From NCBI RefSeq assembly GCF_900129095.1, contig NZ_FQVA01000001.1:1935615-1999614 (forward strand): a stretch of 64,000 bases of DNA, written 5' to 3'. This DNA is from Microbulbifer donghaiensis (lineage in GTDB: Bacteria; Pseudomonadota; Gammaproteobacteria; Pseudomonadales; Cellvibrionaceae). The stretch's first letter is position 1; the number at the start of each line of letters is the position of its first letter. Both the position numbers and the translations under genes were made by a program. Below are positions 26,177 through 36,194 of this stretch, piece after piece. The notes under the pieces are model-generated. The model did no database searches. It was not told the origin of the DNA and worked only from the letters and a program-made list of their open reading frames with translations.

Positions 26177-26959
26177 CTAGAGACGCATCTCTATTCCAGC
26201 CTCCGCCATGAAGGCTTTCGCTTCGGCGATGCTGTATTCGCCGAAGTGGAAGATACTCGCCGCCAGCACTGCATCCGCACCACCCTGCAATACGCCATCG
26301 GCCAGGTGTTGCAGATTGCCGACGCCGCCGGACGCGATTACCGGTACCGGCACGGCGTCGGCCACGGCGCGGGTCAAGGCCAGGTCGAAGCCATTCTTGG
26401 TGCCGTCCCTGTCCATACTGGTCAGCAGAATTTCACCGGCGCCCAGTTCCGCCATCCGTTTCGCCCACTCCACCGCATCGATGCCGGTGGGTTTGCGCCC
26501 GCCGTGGGTGAAGATTTCCCAGCGCTCTTCACCTTTCTCTCCACCCGCCTGCCCCACCTGCTTGGCATCGATGGCGACGACGATGCACTGGCTGCCAAAG
26601 CGCTCGGCAGCCTCGCGCACGAAGTCGGGATTTTTTACCGCAGCGGAATTGATCGCGGTCTTGTCTGCGCCGGCGTTCAACAGATTGCGGATATCCTGCA
26701 GGGTGCGCACGCCGCCGCCGACCGTCAGCGGAATAAAGACTTGCGACGCCATCTTTTCCACGGTGTGCAGCGTAGTGTCACGCTCTTCATGGGTGGCGGT
26801 GATATCGAGGAAGGTAATTTCGTCCGCGCCGGCCTCGTTGTAGCGGCGCGCGATTTCCACCGGGTCGCCGGCATCGCGGATATCGACAAAGTTCACGCCC
26901 TTCACCACGCGACCGGCGTCGACGTCCAGGCAGGGGATAATGCGTTTCGCAAGTCCCAT
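26177..26959 (-). CDS. hisF: Imidazole glycerol phosphate synthase, cyclase subunit
   Basis: A 260-residue (beta/alpha)8 protein from ATG 26959; GAGGTG lies about nine bases upstream. Catalytic Asp12 in IPCLDVD and the second Asp in LLTSMDRDG are present. With HisH it turns PRFAR and glutamine-derived ammonia into IGP and AICAR in histidine synthesis. The last gene of the hisB-hisH-hisA-hisF group; 124 bases separate it from hisA. Confidence 0.97.
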   Translation of the reverse strand: MGLAKRIIPCLDVDAGRVVKGVNFVDIRDAGDPVEIARRYNEAGADEITFLDITATHEERDTTLHTVEKMASQVFIPLTVGGGVRTLQDIRNLLNAGADKTAINSAAVKNPDFVREAAERFGSQCIVVAIDAKQVGQAGGEKGEERWEIFTHGGRKPTGIDAVEWAKRMAELGAGEILLTSMDRDGTKNGFDLALTRAVADAVPVPVIASGGVGNLQHLADGVLQGGADAVLAASIFHFGEYSIAEAKAFMAEAGIEMRL

Positions 26960-27083
26960 TCTCGGGCACCTCGTAAAATTATCTTTTTGCACGATAGCGG
27001 CGTCGGCTCCGTGCTCGAATCCTCATGTATATCTATACATTGCGGTTCTGCGCGCGGGGCCTCCTTGCTCTCGCGCAAAAATC

Positions 27084-27845
27084 TTAATTTTCAGCGGCAC
27101 CCGATTTCCGGAAGCTGTCGCAGAGCTGCTGCGCCTCGCGCAGGTCGAGCTTGTCTTCGTAGATCGCCCGGCCGGTGATTGCGCCGGCTATTTTGTGGGA
27201 AGAGTCACCGGCTTCGAGCAGTTGGCGGATATCCTCGATACTGCTGACGCCGCCGGAGGCGATGATCGGCAGCTGCACGGCGCGCGCCATTTCCAGCGTG
27301 GCCGGAATGTTCACACCCTGCATCATGCCGTCGCGGGCAATATCGGTGTAGACAATCGAGCTGACACCGCAGTCGGCAAACTGCTTCGCCAGTTCGGTGG
27401 CCTGCAGTTCGGATACCTCCGCCCAGCCCTCGGTGGCGACCAGCCCATCCTTCGCGTCCAGGCCGACGATGATGTGACCTTCGAATTCGCGACAGGCCTC
27501 TTTCACCAGCTGCGGATTCTTCACTGCGGCGGTGCCGATAATGACCCAGCTGACGCCCGCATCCAGGTATTTTTCGATGGTGTGCAGATCGCGGATACCA
27601 CCGCCGATCTGCACCGGCAGATCCGGAAACTGTTTCGCGATCGCAGTCACCGCCTCGCCATTGACCGGGTTGCCGGCGAAGGCACCGTTCAGGTCCACCA
27701 GATGCAGCCGTCTTGCACCTTCGTTTACCCAGTGCTGGGCGGTGGCCAGCGGGTCGTCAGAAAATACTGTGGCGTCGTCCATCTCGCCCTGGCGCAGGCG
27801 TACACACTGGCCGTCTTTCAAGTCAATTGCGGGGATAACTATCAT
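27084..27845 (-). CDS. hisA: ProFAR isomerase
   Basis: A 253-residue (beta/alpha)8 enzyme from ATG 27845 ([11 protein letters not shown]), with Asp8 and the Asp of YTDIARDG as the acid/base pair. It isomerises ProFAR to PRFAR. A REP palindrome fills the gap to hisH and ends 13 bases before the start; the bases between give no good ribosome-binding site, so translation may be weak or depend on structure. The frame upstream is open through the REP into hisH, but family alignment fixes the start here. Confidence 0.96.
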   Translation of the reverse strand: MIVIPAIDLKDGQCVRLRQGEMDDATVFSDDPLATAQHWVNEGARRLHLVDLNGAFAGNPVNGEAVTAIAKQFPDLPVQIGGGIRDLHTIEKYLDAGVSWVIIGTAAVKNPQLVKEACREFEGHIIVGLDAKDGLVATEGWAEVSELQATELAKQFADCGVSSIVYTDIARDGMMQGVNIPATLEMARAVQLPIIASGGVSSIEDIRQLLEAGDSSHKIAGAITGRAIYEDKLDLREAQQLCDSFRKSGAAEN

Positions 27846-27858
27846 ATTCGATAAAAAC

Positions 27859-27926
27859 GTAGGGTGGGCCGAGCGCAGTCTGCCCTTCTTGCGAATTTTC
27901 TGGGCAATCTGCGCTTTGCCCGTCTC
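27859..27926. repeat. REP element between hisH and hisA
   Basis: Left module GTAGGGTGGGCCGAGCGCAG and right module GGGCAATCTGCGCTTTGCCC are inverted relatives, about 68 bp in all. The same family is at 59658-59737 (GTAGGATGGGCAAAGCGAAG). It fills nearly the whole 95-base gap. Confidence 0.75.
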
Positions 27927-27940
27927 ACAGGTCGAAAAGA

Positions 27941-28594
27941 TCAGCAGCGACCGTTCCAGCCGACAAAATTTTTCAGCAACTGGAGGCCGGCATCGGCACT
28001 CTTCTCCGGATGGAACTGGGTGGCGAAAATATTGTTGCGGGCCACCGCGGCGGCGAGCGATACACCGTACTCGCTCTGACCGGCAACATCCGCACTGTCG
28101 TCGGCGGGCACATAGTAGCTGTGCACGAAATAAAAGCGGCTGCCGTCCTCGATACCCTTCCACAGCGGATGCAGACGCGTCTGCACCACCTGGTTCCAGC
28201 CCATATGGGGAACTTTCAACCTCGCGCCGCTGGCGCCTGCGTCGCGCAACTCATTGCCAAAAAACTTCACCGGGTGGGGGAAGATATCCAGGCAATCGAC
28301 GCCGTTGTTCTCCTCACTGCGGCGCATCATGATCTGCATGCCGACGCAGATGCCGAGCACCGGCAGTCCGGATTCGATCGCGTCGTGCACCAGCGGCACA
28401 AAACCCGCCTCGACGAAGCCCGCCATGCAGTCGCGAATAGCGCCGACACCGGGCACCAGCAGGCGATCGGCGCCCTGCACCTGTTCCGGCGTGGTCGCCA
28501 GCACGACTTCGTCGGCGGGCGCGACCTTTGCCAGGGCACTGGCCACCGAGTGCAGGTTACCCATGCCGTAGTCGAGCACGGCGATCCTCTGCAT
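27941..28594 (-). CDS. hisH: Imidazole glycerol phosphate synthase, glutaminase subunit
   Basis: A 217-residue class I amidotransferase from ATG 28594; that A is shared with the hisB stop TGA (TGATG), so they are coupled (a GTG one codon earlier is also possible). The nucleophile Cys83 lies in GICVGMQ, and His and Glu in QFHPEKS complete the triad. It supplies ammonia to HisF. Confidence 0.97.
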   Translation of the reverse strand: MQRIAVLDYGMGNLHSVASALAKVAPADEVVLATTPEQVQGADRLLVPGVGAIRDCMAGFVEAGFVPLVHDAIESGLPVLGICVGMQIMMRRSEENNGVDCLDIFPHPVKFFGNELRDAGASGARLKVPHMGWNQVVQTRLHPLWKGIEDGSRFYFVHSYYVPADDSADVAGQSEYGVSLAAAVARNNIFATQFHPEKSADAGLQLLKNFVGWNGRC

Positions 28595-29181
28595 CACAGC
28601 ACACCCTTGGTCGACGGCATGGTGCCGGCCATGCGCGGATCCGGTGTCAGCGCCATGCGCAGCGCGCGGCCGAAGGCCTTGAACACCGTCTCCACCTGGT
28701 GGTGGGCGTTGTGGCCCTTGAGGCAGTCGATGTGCAGGGTCACCAGGGCGTGGTTCACAAAGCCCTGGAAAAACTCATAGAACAGCTCGGTATCGAAGTT
28801 GCCGATGCGCTTCTGGGTGAAGGGCACGCTCATCTCCAGGCCCGGGCGACCGGAGAAGTCCACCACTACGCGTGAGAGCGCCTCGTCCAGCGGCACGTAG
28901 CTGTGGCCGTAGCGGGTCATGCCCTTCTTGTCGCCCACCGCCTCGTTGATCGCCTTGCCGAGGGTGATGCCGATGTCCTCCACCGTGTGGTGGTCGTCGA
29001 TGTGCACGTCGCCCTTGCAGGCGATATCCAGGTCGATCATGCCGTGGCGGGCGATCTGGTCGAGCATATGCTCGAGAAAGGGCACGCCGGTGTCGAACTG
29101 GCCGCGGCCGTCACCGTCCAGGTTGACGCTGACGGTGATCTTGGTTTCCAGGGTATCGCGGTTGACGCTGGCCTTGCGCAT
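28594..29181 (-). CDS. hisB: Imidazoleglycerol-phosphate dehydratase
   Basis: A 195-residue monofunctional dehydratase from ATG 29181, without the N-terminal phosphatase found in E. coli HisB. It has the two metal-binding motifs [11 protein letters not shown] and GHNAHHQVE. It converts IGP to imidazole-acetol phosphate. First gene of the hisBHAF unit, divergent from the small exported protein gene at 29265. Confidence 0.97.
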   Translation of the reverse strand: MRKASVNRDTLETKITVSVNLDGDGRGQFDTGVPFLEHMLDQIARHGMIDLDIACKGDVHIDDHHTVEDIGITLGKAINEAVGDKKGMTRYGHSYVPLDEALSRVVVDFSGRPGLEMSVPFTQKRIGNFDTELFYEFFQGFVNHALVTLHIDCLKGHNAHHQVETVFKAFGRALRMALTPDPRMAGTMPSTKGVL

Positions 29182-29264
29182 CGGATAGCGGTCCTTTTTC
29201 GGCGGTAAGACAGAAGGCGCGAATTATAGGACGAATGGGGCTCCCTGTGACCGGATAGTGTCAG

Positions 29265-29597
29265 ATGAAACTTGATTCCGTGTCGCGGACGAATATCATA
29301 CACCGCATGGTCATTCACTCCCGCCAAAGATCCCGTTTCTGGGCCAGCCTGTTGCTGCTGATCGCACTGATCGCGGCGCAGCCGGTATTGGCGGAGCATA
29401 TTCACTTCAAGGACCCGACGCACGAGCTGTGCGATCTGTGCTTCAACCAGATGCCCGCCGCACCGGGCAGCGAGTACCGGACCTACCTGCCGGCCCGGAC
29501 TTTCCACTACCTCACGCAGAGCGCCCCTGTCCCCGGCGACAGCCAGCCGGAGCGCCAGAGCGCCCGCGCACCCCCAGTACGCCTGTCATTCGCATAA
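29265..29597 (+). CDS. Small exported protein with CxxC motif, next to a ZnuD-like receptor
   Basis: Up to 110 residues from ATG 29265 (ATG 29307 is an alternative). A basic N-terminus and a hydrophobic signal end at VLA; the mature part starts EHIHFKDPTHELCDLCFNQMP, with an HxH pair and a CxxC pair, then a Pro/Arg-rich tail. It resembles small DUF2946-like proteins that accompany metal-related TonB receptors. The receptor starts 82 bases downstream on the same strand. I infer a metal-related role; the motif could bind zinc. No known function. Confidence 0.6.
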   Translation: MKLDSVSRTNIIHRMVIHSRQRSRFWASLLLLIALIAAQPVLAEHIHFKDPTHELCDLCFNQMPAAPGSEYRTYLPARTFHYLTQSAPVPGDSQPERQSARAPPVRLSFA

Positions 29598-29678
29598 ATC
29601 ACAACACCGATAATTTTGCTTAGTGGCGACGACCGCAGTTTCCGCGGTGTTCGTCCACTGTGACAGGAATAAAAACTG

Positions 29679-31862
29679 ATGAACAAGACCAGCAAACTGG
29701 CCCTGGCGATTGCCGGCGCCCTGACTGCGCCCGCAAGTTACGCGGCGACCAATACCGGCCAGCCCCTCGAAGAGGTCAATGTCACCGTATCCCCACTGGA
29801 CAAGCCCGCCGACGCGGTAGCTGCGCCGGTATCCGTGCTGTCCGGCGATGCGCTGCGCGACGCGGCCTCCGCCACCCTCGGCCAGACGCTGCAGAGCCAG
29901 CCAGGCGTGACCAACGCCTCCTTCGGCGGCGGCGTCGGCCTGCCGGTGATCCGCGGCCAGAGCGCCAACCGGGTCAAGGTACTGAACGACAACCTGGATG
30001 TGGCCGACGCCTCCAACACCAGCTCCGACCACGCCGCCAGCATTGAGCCCCTGCTGGCCGAGCGCATCGAGATTCTGCGCGGCCCGGCCGCGCTGCGCTA
30101 CGGCAGCGGCGCCATCGGCGGTGTGGTGAACGTGATCGACGGCCGCATACCGACCGCGGTGCCGGAAGAGCTAGGGGGCGCGCTGGAGCTGCGCCACAAC
30201 AACGGCAACAGCCAGGACGCCGGGGTTTTCCGCCTGTCTGGCGGCGCAGGGCAGCTGGCCTGGTACCTGGACGGTGTCTACCGCGACAGTGGCAACACAA
30301 AGATTCCCGGCCTCGCCATCATTCACCATGAGGACGAGCATCGCGAAGAGGAGCACGCCGGCGGGGCGCACGAGGAGGAGGAGTTCAATACCGACGGCTA
30401 TGTCGGCAACACCAATTCCCGCGCGCACGGCTACAGCGGCGGCGCCTCCTGGATCACCGACAGTGGCTTCGTCGGCCTGTCGGTTAACCGCCTGGAGAAC
30501 AACTACGGTATTCCGCTGGGCGCCCATGAGCACGACCACGTAGAGCACGATGAAGAGCACGCAGGCGAAACCGAAGAGGAGCACGCGGAGCACGAAGAGC
30601 TGGCCGCGGGCGAGGACGCCGTGCGCATCGCCATGCAACAGACCCGTTACGACCTGAAGGGCGAGCACCACTTCAGCAGCGAGTACTGGGAAAAACTGAG
30701 CGTGCGCCTCGGCTACAACGACTATGAACACGTGGAAATCGACGCGGGCGAACCCGGCACCCGCTTCACCAACGAAGCGTGGGAGAGCCGTATCGAGCTG
30801 ACCCACGATAACGGCGGCGCCTGGCGCGGTGCCTACGGCCTGCAGCTGACCGACAAGGACTTTGCCGCGGTGGGCGACGAGGCCTTTATCCAGCCCAGCA
30901 ATACCCGCAGCGCGGGCCTGTTCACCATGAAGGAACGCACCTGGGGCGACTGGCACCTGGACCTGGGCGGCCGTGTCGAGCACGTAACCGTGGACCCGGA
31001 GCAGGACGAATCCGCGACCTATAACCTGCTCGGGCTGAGCAGCACCCTGCAGTATTTCCTGGCCGAGCACCAGCACCTCAGCTTTGGCGCCACCCGCGCC
31101 GAGCGCGCACCGGTAGCCGAAGAACTGTTTGCCGATGGAGCCCACCTGGCAGAGGCCCGCTATATCGAGGGCGAAGAGGACCTCAATAAAGAGAGATCCT
31201 TCAACCTGGAGCTGGGCTACCACCACCACAACGAGGAAGCCTCCGGCTGGCACGCGGCGCGCGTCGAAGCCAACCTGTTCTACAACCGCGTGACCGATTA
31301 CATCTACGCAGCCAATACCGGCGAGGAAAACCTTGCAGAAGAGCTGCCCGTCTACGCCTACACCAATCGCGATGCGGTGTTCTACGGCGCCGAGGCCTCA
31401 GTGCGCTTCCCCCTGGCCGGCGGTCACTACGTGGAGCTGTTCGGTGACAGCGTGCGCGCCAGCTTTACCAGCGATCTCGATCTCCATCACGGGGAAGGGG
31501 AAGCTGACCACGCTCACGAGGAAAGCGAGGGCCGCGCATACAGCCGCGACGTGCCGCGCATGCCACCGCTGCGGGCCGGCCTGGCACTGGGCGGCGATTA
31601 CGGCCAGTGGAACTGGGAGTGGCGCACGACTCAAGCCGCGGCCCAGGATCGCGCCGGTGCCTTCGAGGAAGCCACCGACGGCTACACGCGCATGGACCTG
31701 ACGGGACGCTACAATCTCAAGCTGGGCAATACCGACGCAGTGCTCTTCGCCAGCGCGCGCAACCTGCTGGACGAGGAAATCCGCAACTCCACTTCGCTGC
31801 TGCGCGACTTTGCACCGGAAATGGGCCGCAGCGTCGAAGCGGGTGTGCGGTTTATTTTCTGA
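29679..31862 (+). CDS. TonB-dependent receptor, ZnuD-like, with His/Glu-rich loops
   Basis: A 727-residue outer-membrane receptor from ATG 29679. Signal peptide (ASYA), plug domain at about 30-150 (IRGQSANRVKVLNDNLD, then ILRGPAALRYGSGAIGGVVN), barrel to the terminal Phe. Several extracellular loops are loaded with His, Glu and Asp: HHEDEHREEEHAGGAHEEEE near residue 215, HEHDHVEHDEEHAGETEEEH near 285 and HHGEGEADHAHEE near 605. Such loops are typical of ZnuD-type zinc receptors. It likely takes up zinc, perhaps with the small CxxC protein upstream. I found no clear Zur box. Confidence 0.9.
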   Translation: MNKTSKLALAIAGALTAPASYAATNTGQPLEEVNVTVSPLDKPADAVAAPVSVLSGDALRDAASATLGQTLQSQPGVTNASFGGGVGLPVIRGQSANRVKVLNDNLDVADASNTSSDHAASIEPLLAERIEILRGPAALRYGSGAIGGVVNVIDGRIPTAVPEELGGALELRHNNGNSQDAGVFRLSGGAGQLAWYLDGVYRDSGNTKIPGLAIIHHEDEHREEEHAGGAHEEEEFNTDGYVGNTNSRAHGYSGGASWITDSGFVGLSVNRLENNYGIPLGAHEHDHVEHDEEHAGETEEEHAEHEELAAGEDAVRIAMQQTRYDLKGEHHFSSEYWEKLSVRLGYNDYEHVEIDAGEPGTRFTNEAWESRIELTHDNGGAWRGAYGLQLTDKDFAAVGDEAFIQPSNTRSAGLFTMKERTWGDWHLDLGGRVEHVTVDPEQDESATYNLLGLSSTLQYFLAEHQHLSFGATRAERAPVAEELFADGAHLAEARYIEGEEDLNKERSFNLELGYHHHNEEASGWHAARVEANLFYNRVTDYIYAANTGEENLAEELPVYAYTNRDAVFYGAEASVRFPLAGGHYVELFGDSVRASFTSDLDLHHGEGEADHAHEESEGRAYSRDVPRMPPLRAGLALGGDYGQWNWEWRTTQAAAQDRAGAFEEATDGYTRMDLTGRYNLKLGNTDAVLFASARNLLDEEIRNSTSLLRDFAPEMGRSVEAGVRFIF

Positions 31863-31902
31863 CCCGCAACTGCTTCAATTGACCCACCCGGCAATTAACT
31901 AA

Positions 31903-31930
31903 CGGCCCCCGCCTGTTCGCGCGGGGGCCG
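31903..31930 (+). terminator. Strong stem-loop after the ZnuD-like receptor
   Basis: CGGCCCCCGC pairs with GCGGGGGCCG around an 8-base loop, 40 bases after the stop; no T-run follows, so termination is probable but not certain. Confidence 0.55.
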
Positions 31931-32060
31931 CATCTCCTACAATACGCGGATAAATGCCGTTCAACACGGCTGTAACCGGGAACGCCGGGCCGCGATCCGG
32001 CGTCTCACGATAGAGCATTCCCGACAAGCCTCTCGATAACAAACAGGGATCATTCACTCC

Positions 32061-34106
32061 ATGGCCTGGATTAAGCGCACTCTCGTCGCCCTTCTTGTCG
32101 TCTTCCTGCTGCTCGCCGGCGCCGTCGCCTGGCTGCTGTCCGGCCTGGACGTCAACAAGTACAAGCCGCAGCTGGAACAGCTGGCCGCCAAGCAGGGCAT
32201 TGCCCTGAAACTGGATGGCGATATCGGCTGGCAACTGTGGCCGAATGTCGCACTGGAGCTACAGGGTGTGCAGCTGGCGCCACTGCCGCAGCCGGACCAA
32301 CCGCTGGTGCGCGCCGACACCATTTCCATCGGCGTGGCCTTGATGCCGCTGCTCAAGAAGCGCATCGAGGCCCAGGAAATTGTCCTGATGGCGCCGCAGA
32401 TCGACCTGAGTGTCGACGAGCAGGGGCGCGGCAACTGGGAACTGCTCAGCGAGGCCATGGAGGCGCAGAAAAAGCAGGCCGAAAAGCAGCCGCCGAAACT
32501 GGAAATTCCCGAGGAAAAGCCCCGGCAGGACCTGCACCTGGCGCTGGAAAAACTGCGGATTGAAGACGGCCGCCTGAATTACCGCGATGCCAGCAACAAA
32601 ACCGAATATGCCGTGGAGCAGCTGCGCGTGGCCGCGGACAACCTTGTGCCCGGCGGCGAGCCGGGCCTGGTGGAAGTCAGCGCGCAGGTTAGTGGCAGCG
32701 CCCTCAAACAGCCGGTGCAGATTTCCCTCGACAGCACCCTGGCGCTCGATGAGGGCCTGAACGGCCTGCGCCTGCAGCCAATGGAACTGTCACTGTCGAG
32801 CGGCGAAGCCGCCGCGACTGTGTACCTGCGTGGTCACGTGCGTCGCAGCGCTGCCGATCAGCCGTGGCAGATTCAGATGAACGTCAATGCCAATGCCGAA
32901 CCCCTGCGTCCCTGGCTGGACGTCACCGGCACGGAACTGGTCACCCAGAGCGGTGCCGTGCTGAAGAAGCTGAGCCTGGAAACCAGCGTCGAGGGATCAG
33001 AACGGAAGCTCGATCTGACACCTCTGCAACTGCAGCTGGACGACACCGTCTTCGCTGGCAGCGCACAGCTGCGCAATGCCGAAATGCCGGGGCTGGATCT
33101 GACCCTGCGCGGCGGCACCCTGGTGCTGGATGACTACCTGCCGCCGCCGGCGCCGGAAGCCGAACAGCCACAGCAGGAAGCCGCCGAGGCTCCCGCGGCC
33201 GAGCCGGTACCGCTGCCATTGACCGCAATGCGCGGCTTCAACGCCAACCTGGACCTCTCCCTCGAGCGGCTGCAGGCGGTCGAGCTGCAGGTAGACCGGC
33301 CGCAACTACAGCTGACCGTCGACAACGGTCTCTACCGATTGCAGAAACTGACCGCTGACCTGTACGGCGGTGAGCTCAGCAGCAACGGCCAGTTCAACGC
33401 CCGCGGCCAGTCCGCCGAGGCCGAACTGAGCGGCGGTCTCGCCCACGTGGAAATTTCCAAAGTGCAGCAGGCGCTGTTCCCGAGCGACCGGGTGCAGCTG
33501 GCCGGCAAAGCCTCGGTGAACTGGGCCGTACAGACCAGTGGCAGCGATACGTTGCAGCTGCAGGAAAAACTGCGCGGTGCCGTGCAACTGTCCAGCGACC
33601 AGCTGTCCCTGGCACCGTTCAACCTGGAAAAGGGCATGTGCCAGCTGGTCAGCTATGCCGAGAAGACGCCGCTGCCGGAGCGCGACTGGCCCGCCCGCAC
33701 CCGCCTGCAGGACCTGCGCGCCAATATCGCCATCAAGGGTGACAAGGTAACGGTTCAGGAAGTACTCGCCGGCATCGAGAATATCGCCATGACCGGCGAC
33801 GGCGCGATCGATCTGGACAAACAGGAATTCGACTTCGCCCTCGGCATGGCCCTGGTCGGCGAGCGCACCTCCGCCGACGGCTGCACCGTGAAAAACGACC
33901 GCTGGCGCAACCGCCCGCTGCCGCTTCGTTGTAAAGACAGCTTCGCCGATGCCGGCGCCACCAGCTGCAAACCGGACAGCCGCCGTCTCGACGATCTGGT
34001 GCGCGACGAACTGAAATACAAGGCCGAGAAAAAATACGGCGACAAGGTGCAGGAAAAGGTCGAGGACCTGAAAGACAAGTTCAAGGGGCTGTTCAAGCGT
34101 GACTGA
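32061..34106 (+). CDS. AsmA family protein
   Basis: A 681-residue protein from ATG 32061. One N-terminal membrane segment ([19 protein letters not shown]), then a long beta-rich periplasmic part with the AsmA opening [19 protein letters not shown] and the C-terminal region resembling AsmA_2 ([19 protein letters not shown]). AsmA-like proteins are bridges or clamps that move phospholipids between the membranes. The tail is a charged helix. Its end overlaps mutY by 8 bases; this gene order (asmA, mutY, yggX) is common in gammaproteobacteria. Confidence 0.92.
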   Translation: MAWIKRTLVALLVVFLLLAGAVAWLLSGLDVNKYKPQLEQLAAKQGIALKLDGDIGWQLWPNVALELQGVQLAPLPQPDQPLVRADTISIGVALMPLLKKRIEAQEIVLMAPQIDLSVDEQGRGNWELLSEAMEAQKKQAEKQPPKLEIPEEKPRQDLHLALEKLRIEDGRLNYRDASNKTEYAVEQLRVAADNLVPGGEPGLVEVSAQVSGSALKQPVQISLDSTLALDEGLNGLRLQPMELSLSSGEAAATVYLRGHVRRSAADQPWQIQMNVNANAEPLRPWLDVTGTELVTQSGAVLKKLSLETSVEGSERKLDLTPLQLQLDDTVFAGSAQLRNAEMPGLDLTLRGGTLVLDDYLPPPAPEAEQPQQEAAEAPAAEPVPLPLTAMRGFNANLDLSLERLQAVELQVDRPQLQLTVDNGLYRLQKLTADLYGGELSSNGQFNARGQSAEAELSGGLAHVEISKVQQALFPSDRVQLAGKASVNWAVQTSGSDTLQLQEKLRGAVQLSSDQLSLAPFNLEKGMCQLVSYAEKTPLPERDWPARTRLQDLRANIAIKGDKVTVQEVLAGIENIAMTGDGAIDLDKQEFDFALGMALVGERTSADGCTVKNDRWRNRPLPLRCKDSFADAGATSCKPDSRRLDDLVRDELKYKAEKKYGDKVQEKVEDLKDKFKGLFKRD

Positions 34107-35223
34107 ACACTCGCCACTCCGCCCGCAACAGTTTCAGCGGGCGGTCCTGGGTTGGTTTGACCGACACGGGCGCAAGGACCTGCCCTGGCAGCAGGACATC
34201 AACCCCTACCGGGTGTGGGTGTCGGAAATCATGCTGCAGCAGACCCAGGTCACTGCCGTGATCCCCTACTTCGAGCGCTTTATGGCCAGCTTCCCGACCC
34301 TGGGGCGCCTGGCCCGGGCACCGCTGGATGACGTACTGGCCCACTGGAGCGGCCTCGGCTACTACGCCCGCGCGCGCAACCTGCACAAGTGCGCGCAGAC
34401 GGTGCTGAACGAGCACGGCGGCGAATTCCCGCGCGACGTCGAAGCGCTGGCAGAGCTGCCCGGTATCGGCCGCTCCACCGGCGGCGCTATTGCCAGTATC
34501 AGCATGGGTCTCAGGGCGCCGATCCTCGACGGCAACGTCAAGCGAGTCCTGGCCCGCCTCCACGCCGTGGACGGCTGGCCCGGCCAGAGCGCCGTGGCCA
34601 AGCGCCTGTGGGAAATAGCGGAGCGCTATACACCGGAACGGCGCACCGGCGACTATACCCAGGCAATGATGGATCTCGGCGCGACTCTCTGCACCCGCTC
34701 CAAGCCCCGCTGCGGGGAGTGCCCAATGGCCGATACCTGCGTCGCGCGCGCCCAGGGCAACCCGCAAGACTACCCCGGTAAGAAACCCAAGAAAGAAAAG
34801 CCGGTGCGCTGCTGCACCATGCTGCTACTCGAGTGCGAAGGGGAAATCTTTCTGCAACAGCGCCCGCCCACGGGTATCTGGGGTGGCCTCTGGTGCCCGC
34901 CGCAACTGGATGAGGACGACGGCGGCGAGGACAGCCTGCAGGAGTGGCTGGCCGTGCGCGACCTGTATGCAACGCAGATACAGGCGCTGCCGCAATTGCG
35001 CCACACCTTCACCCACTTCCACCTGGATATCACCCCGGTGTGGGCGCAGCTGCACAAAGTCTCCGTGCAGGTGGCGGAGACCGGCGGCGGCTGGTATAAA
35101 CTGCGCCGACTCAACCGCCCCCGCGCGGCACAGGAACTGGGGCTGCCGGCACCGATCGTCAAGCTGGCCAAACAGCTGCTGGCACTGCAGGCGCCACTGC
35201 TGACCCCTTGTACCGCCGATTGA
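34099..35223 (+). CDS. mutY: A/G-specific adenine DNA glycosylase
   Basis: A 374-residue DNA repair enzyme from GTG 34099. It has the catalytic Glu in MLQQTQV, the helix-hairpin-helix [11 protein letters not shown] with the catalytic Asp in [10 protein letters not shown], and the 4Fe-4S cluster Cys-X6-Cys-X2-Cys-X5-Cys ([17 protein letters not shown]). The C-terminal 130 residues are the NUDIX-like domain that reads 8-oxoG. It removes A opposite 8-oxoG. Overlaps asmA and is followed by yggX. Confidence 0.97.
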   Translation: MTEHSPLRPQQFQRAVLGWFDRHGRKDLPWQQDINPYRVWVSEIMLQQTQVTAVIPYFERFMASFPTLGRLARAPLDDVLAHWSGLGYYARARNLHKCAQTVLNEHGGEFPRDVEALAELPGIGRSTGGAIASISMGLRAPILDGNVKRVLARLHAVDGWPGQSAVAKRLWEIAERYTPERRTGDYTQAMMDLGATLCTRSKPRCGECPMADTCVARAQGNPQDYPGKKPKKEKPVRCCTMLLLECEGEIFLQQRPPTGIWGGLWCPPQLDEDDGGEDSLQEWLAVRDLYATQIQALPQLRHTFTHFHLDITPVWAQLHKVSVQVAETGGGWYKLRRLNRPRAAQELGLPAPIVKLAKQLLALQAPLLTPCTAD

Positions 35224-35238
35224 ACCGAGGAGATGTCC

Positions 35239-35523
35239 ATGTCCAGAACCGTATTCTGCCGCAAGTACCAACAGGAAATGGAAGGCCTGGATGCGCCGCC
35301 CTTCCCCGGCCCCAAAGGCCTGGATATCTACGACAATATCTCCAAGAAAGCCTGGCAGGAGTGGATGGCCCACCAGACGATGCTGATCAATGAAAAACGG
35401 CTCAACATGATGGAGCCATCCAGCCGCGCCTACCTGGGCGAGCAGATGCAGAAGTTTCTCAGCGGCGAGGCCTACGATGAGGCGGAGGGTTATGTGCCCC
35501 CGGAAGAGGACAAAAACGACTAA
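35239..35523 (+). CDS. yggX: Fe(II)-trafficking / oxidative damage protection protein YggX
   Basis: A 94-residue protein from ATG 35239, with GAGGAG at good spacing (an earlier ATG at 35233 overlaps that site). It has [16 protein letters not shown] with the conserved Cys6 and PPFPGPKG. YggX protects iron-sulfur proteins from oxidative damage; its place after mutY, itself an Fe-S enzyme, is conserved. Confidence 0.96.
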   Translation: MSRTVFCRKYQQEMEGLDAPPFPGPKGLDIYDNISKKAWQEWMAHQTMLINEKRLNMMEPSSRAYLGEQMQKFLSGEAYDEAEGYVPPEEDKND

Positions 35524-35569
35524 ATAGTGAGCGCCCACTAACAGGGAAAACTATTTAGCAATCAAAGGC

Positions 35570-35598
35570 TTGACTCGGCTCCGGGGAGCAGGTTTAAT
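35570..35598 (+). promoter_or_regulatory. Sigma70 promoter of tRNA-Phe
   Basis: TTGACT at 35570-35575, a 17-base spacer and TTTAAT at 35593-35598, then a GC-rich discriminator (GCGCCTCGCC), as at stringently controlled stable-RNA promoters. The tRNA starts 40 bases on. Confidence 0.85.
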
Positions 35599-35637
35599 AC
35601 GCGCCTCGCCGCCGGGGACAGCCTGGCAAACAGCGAA

Positions 35638-35713
35638 GCCCAGATAGCTCAGTCGGTAGAGCAGGGGATTGAAAATCCCCGTGTCGGTGGTTCGATTCCG
35701 CCTCTGGGCACCA
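35638..35713 (+). tRNA. tRNA-Phe (GAA)
   Basis: A 76-base tRNA with encoded CCA. Acceptor arms GCCCAGA / TCTGGGC, D-arm GCTCAGTCGGTAGAGC, anticodon stem GGGGA/TCCCC with loop TTGAAAA (anticodon GAA), and T-arm GGTTCGATTCC. All arms pair. It has its own promoter and terminator and is followed by tandem repeats that copy its 3' end. Confidence 0.98.
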
Positions 35714-36194
35714 TACAAAAAGCCTCACCCGCAAGGGTGGGGCTTTTTTTATGGTGCCGAGTGGCCGGATGAGATCACCGATGTGGTTCGACCAATTGCG
35801 CAAGCAATTGGATACGAGCGCGCAAGCGCGAAGCCCGCAGGGTCGTAACAGCCCCTAGGCTGTTACGATTATTCCGCCTCGACACCGGCCGGTACGCCAC
35901 CCATTGTTTTTTAAAAACGCCCAGCGGCCGGATAAGAATCACCGCCGGTTCGACAAATTGCGACAGCAATTTGAAACGAGCGCGCAAGCGCGAAGCCCGC
36001 AGGGTCGTAACAGCCCCTAGGCTGTTACGATTATTCCGCCTCGACACCGGCCGGTACGCCACCCATTGTTTTTTAAAAACGCCCAGCGGCCGGATAAGAA
36101 TCACCGCCGTCCAACCAATTGCGCAAGCAATTGGAAACGAGCGCGCAAGCGCGAACCCCGCAGGGGCATAACAGCCCCCCGCCTTTTCCGCCTC
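35695..36194 (+). repeat. Three tandem units downstream of, and including the 3' end of, tRNA-Phe (rtT-like)
   Basis: The decamer ATTCCGCCTC of the tRNA T-arm/acceptor (35695-35704) recurs at 35871, 36033 and, as TTTCCGCCTC, 36185, giving units of 176, 162 and 152 bases. Units 1 and 2 share 66 identical bases and units 2 and 3 share 77. Each unit carries hairpins: CCAATTGC-GCAA-GCAATTGG at 35792-35811 and 36115-36134, in unit 2 as CAAATTGC-GACA-GCAATTTG (35954-35973, a compensated base-pair change), then GCGC-GCAA-GCGC, then a 10-11 bp stem CGTAACAGCC/GGCTGTTACG (units 1 and 2). The layout recalls the rtT repeats after E. coli tyrT. Confidence 0.85.
35719..35750 (+). terminator. Terminator of tRNA-Phe
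   Basis: AGCCTCACCC pairs with GGGTGGGGCT (one G-U) around a GCAA tetraloop, then seven T. Confidence 0.9.

Noticed and set aside
29182..29678. Zur box upstream of the ZnuD-like receptor
   Set aside because: No palindrome of the GTTATA-type seen; zinc control remains only a guess.
35752..36194. CRISPR array
   Set aside because: Units are 150-176 bases with near-identical content throughout; there is no short repeat with unique spacers and no cas gene.
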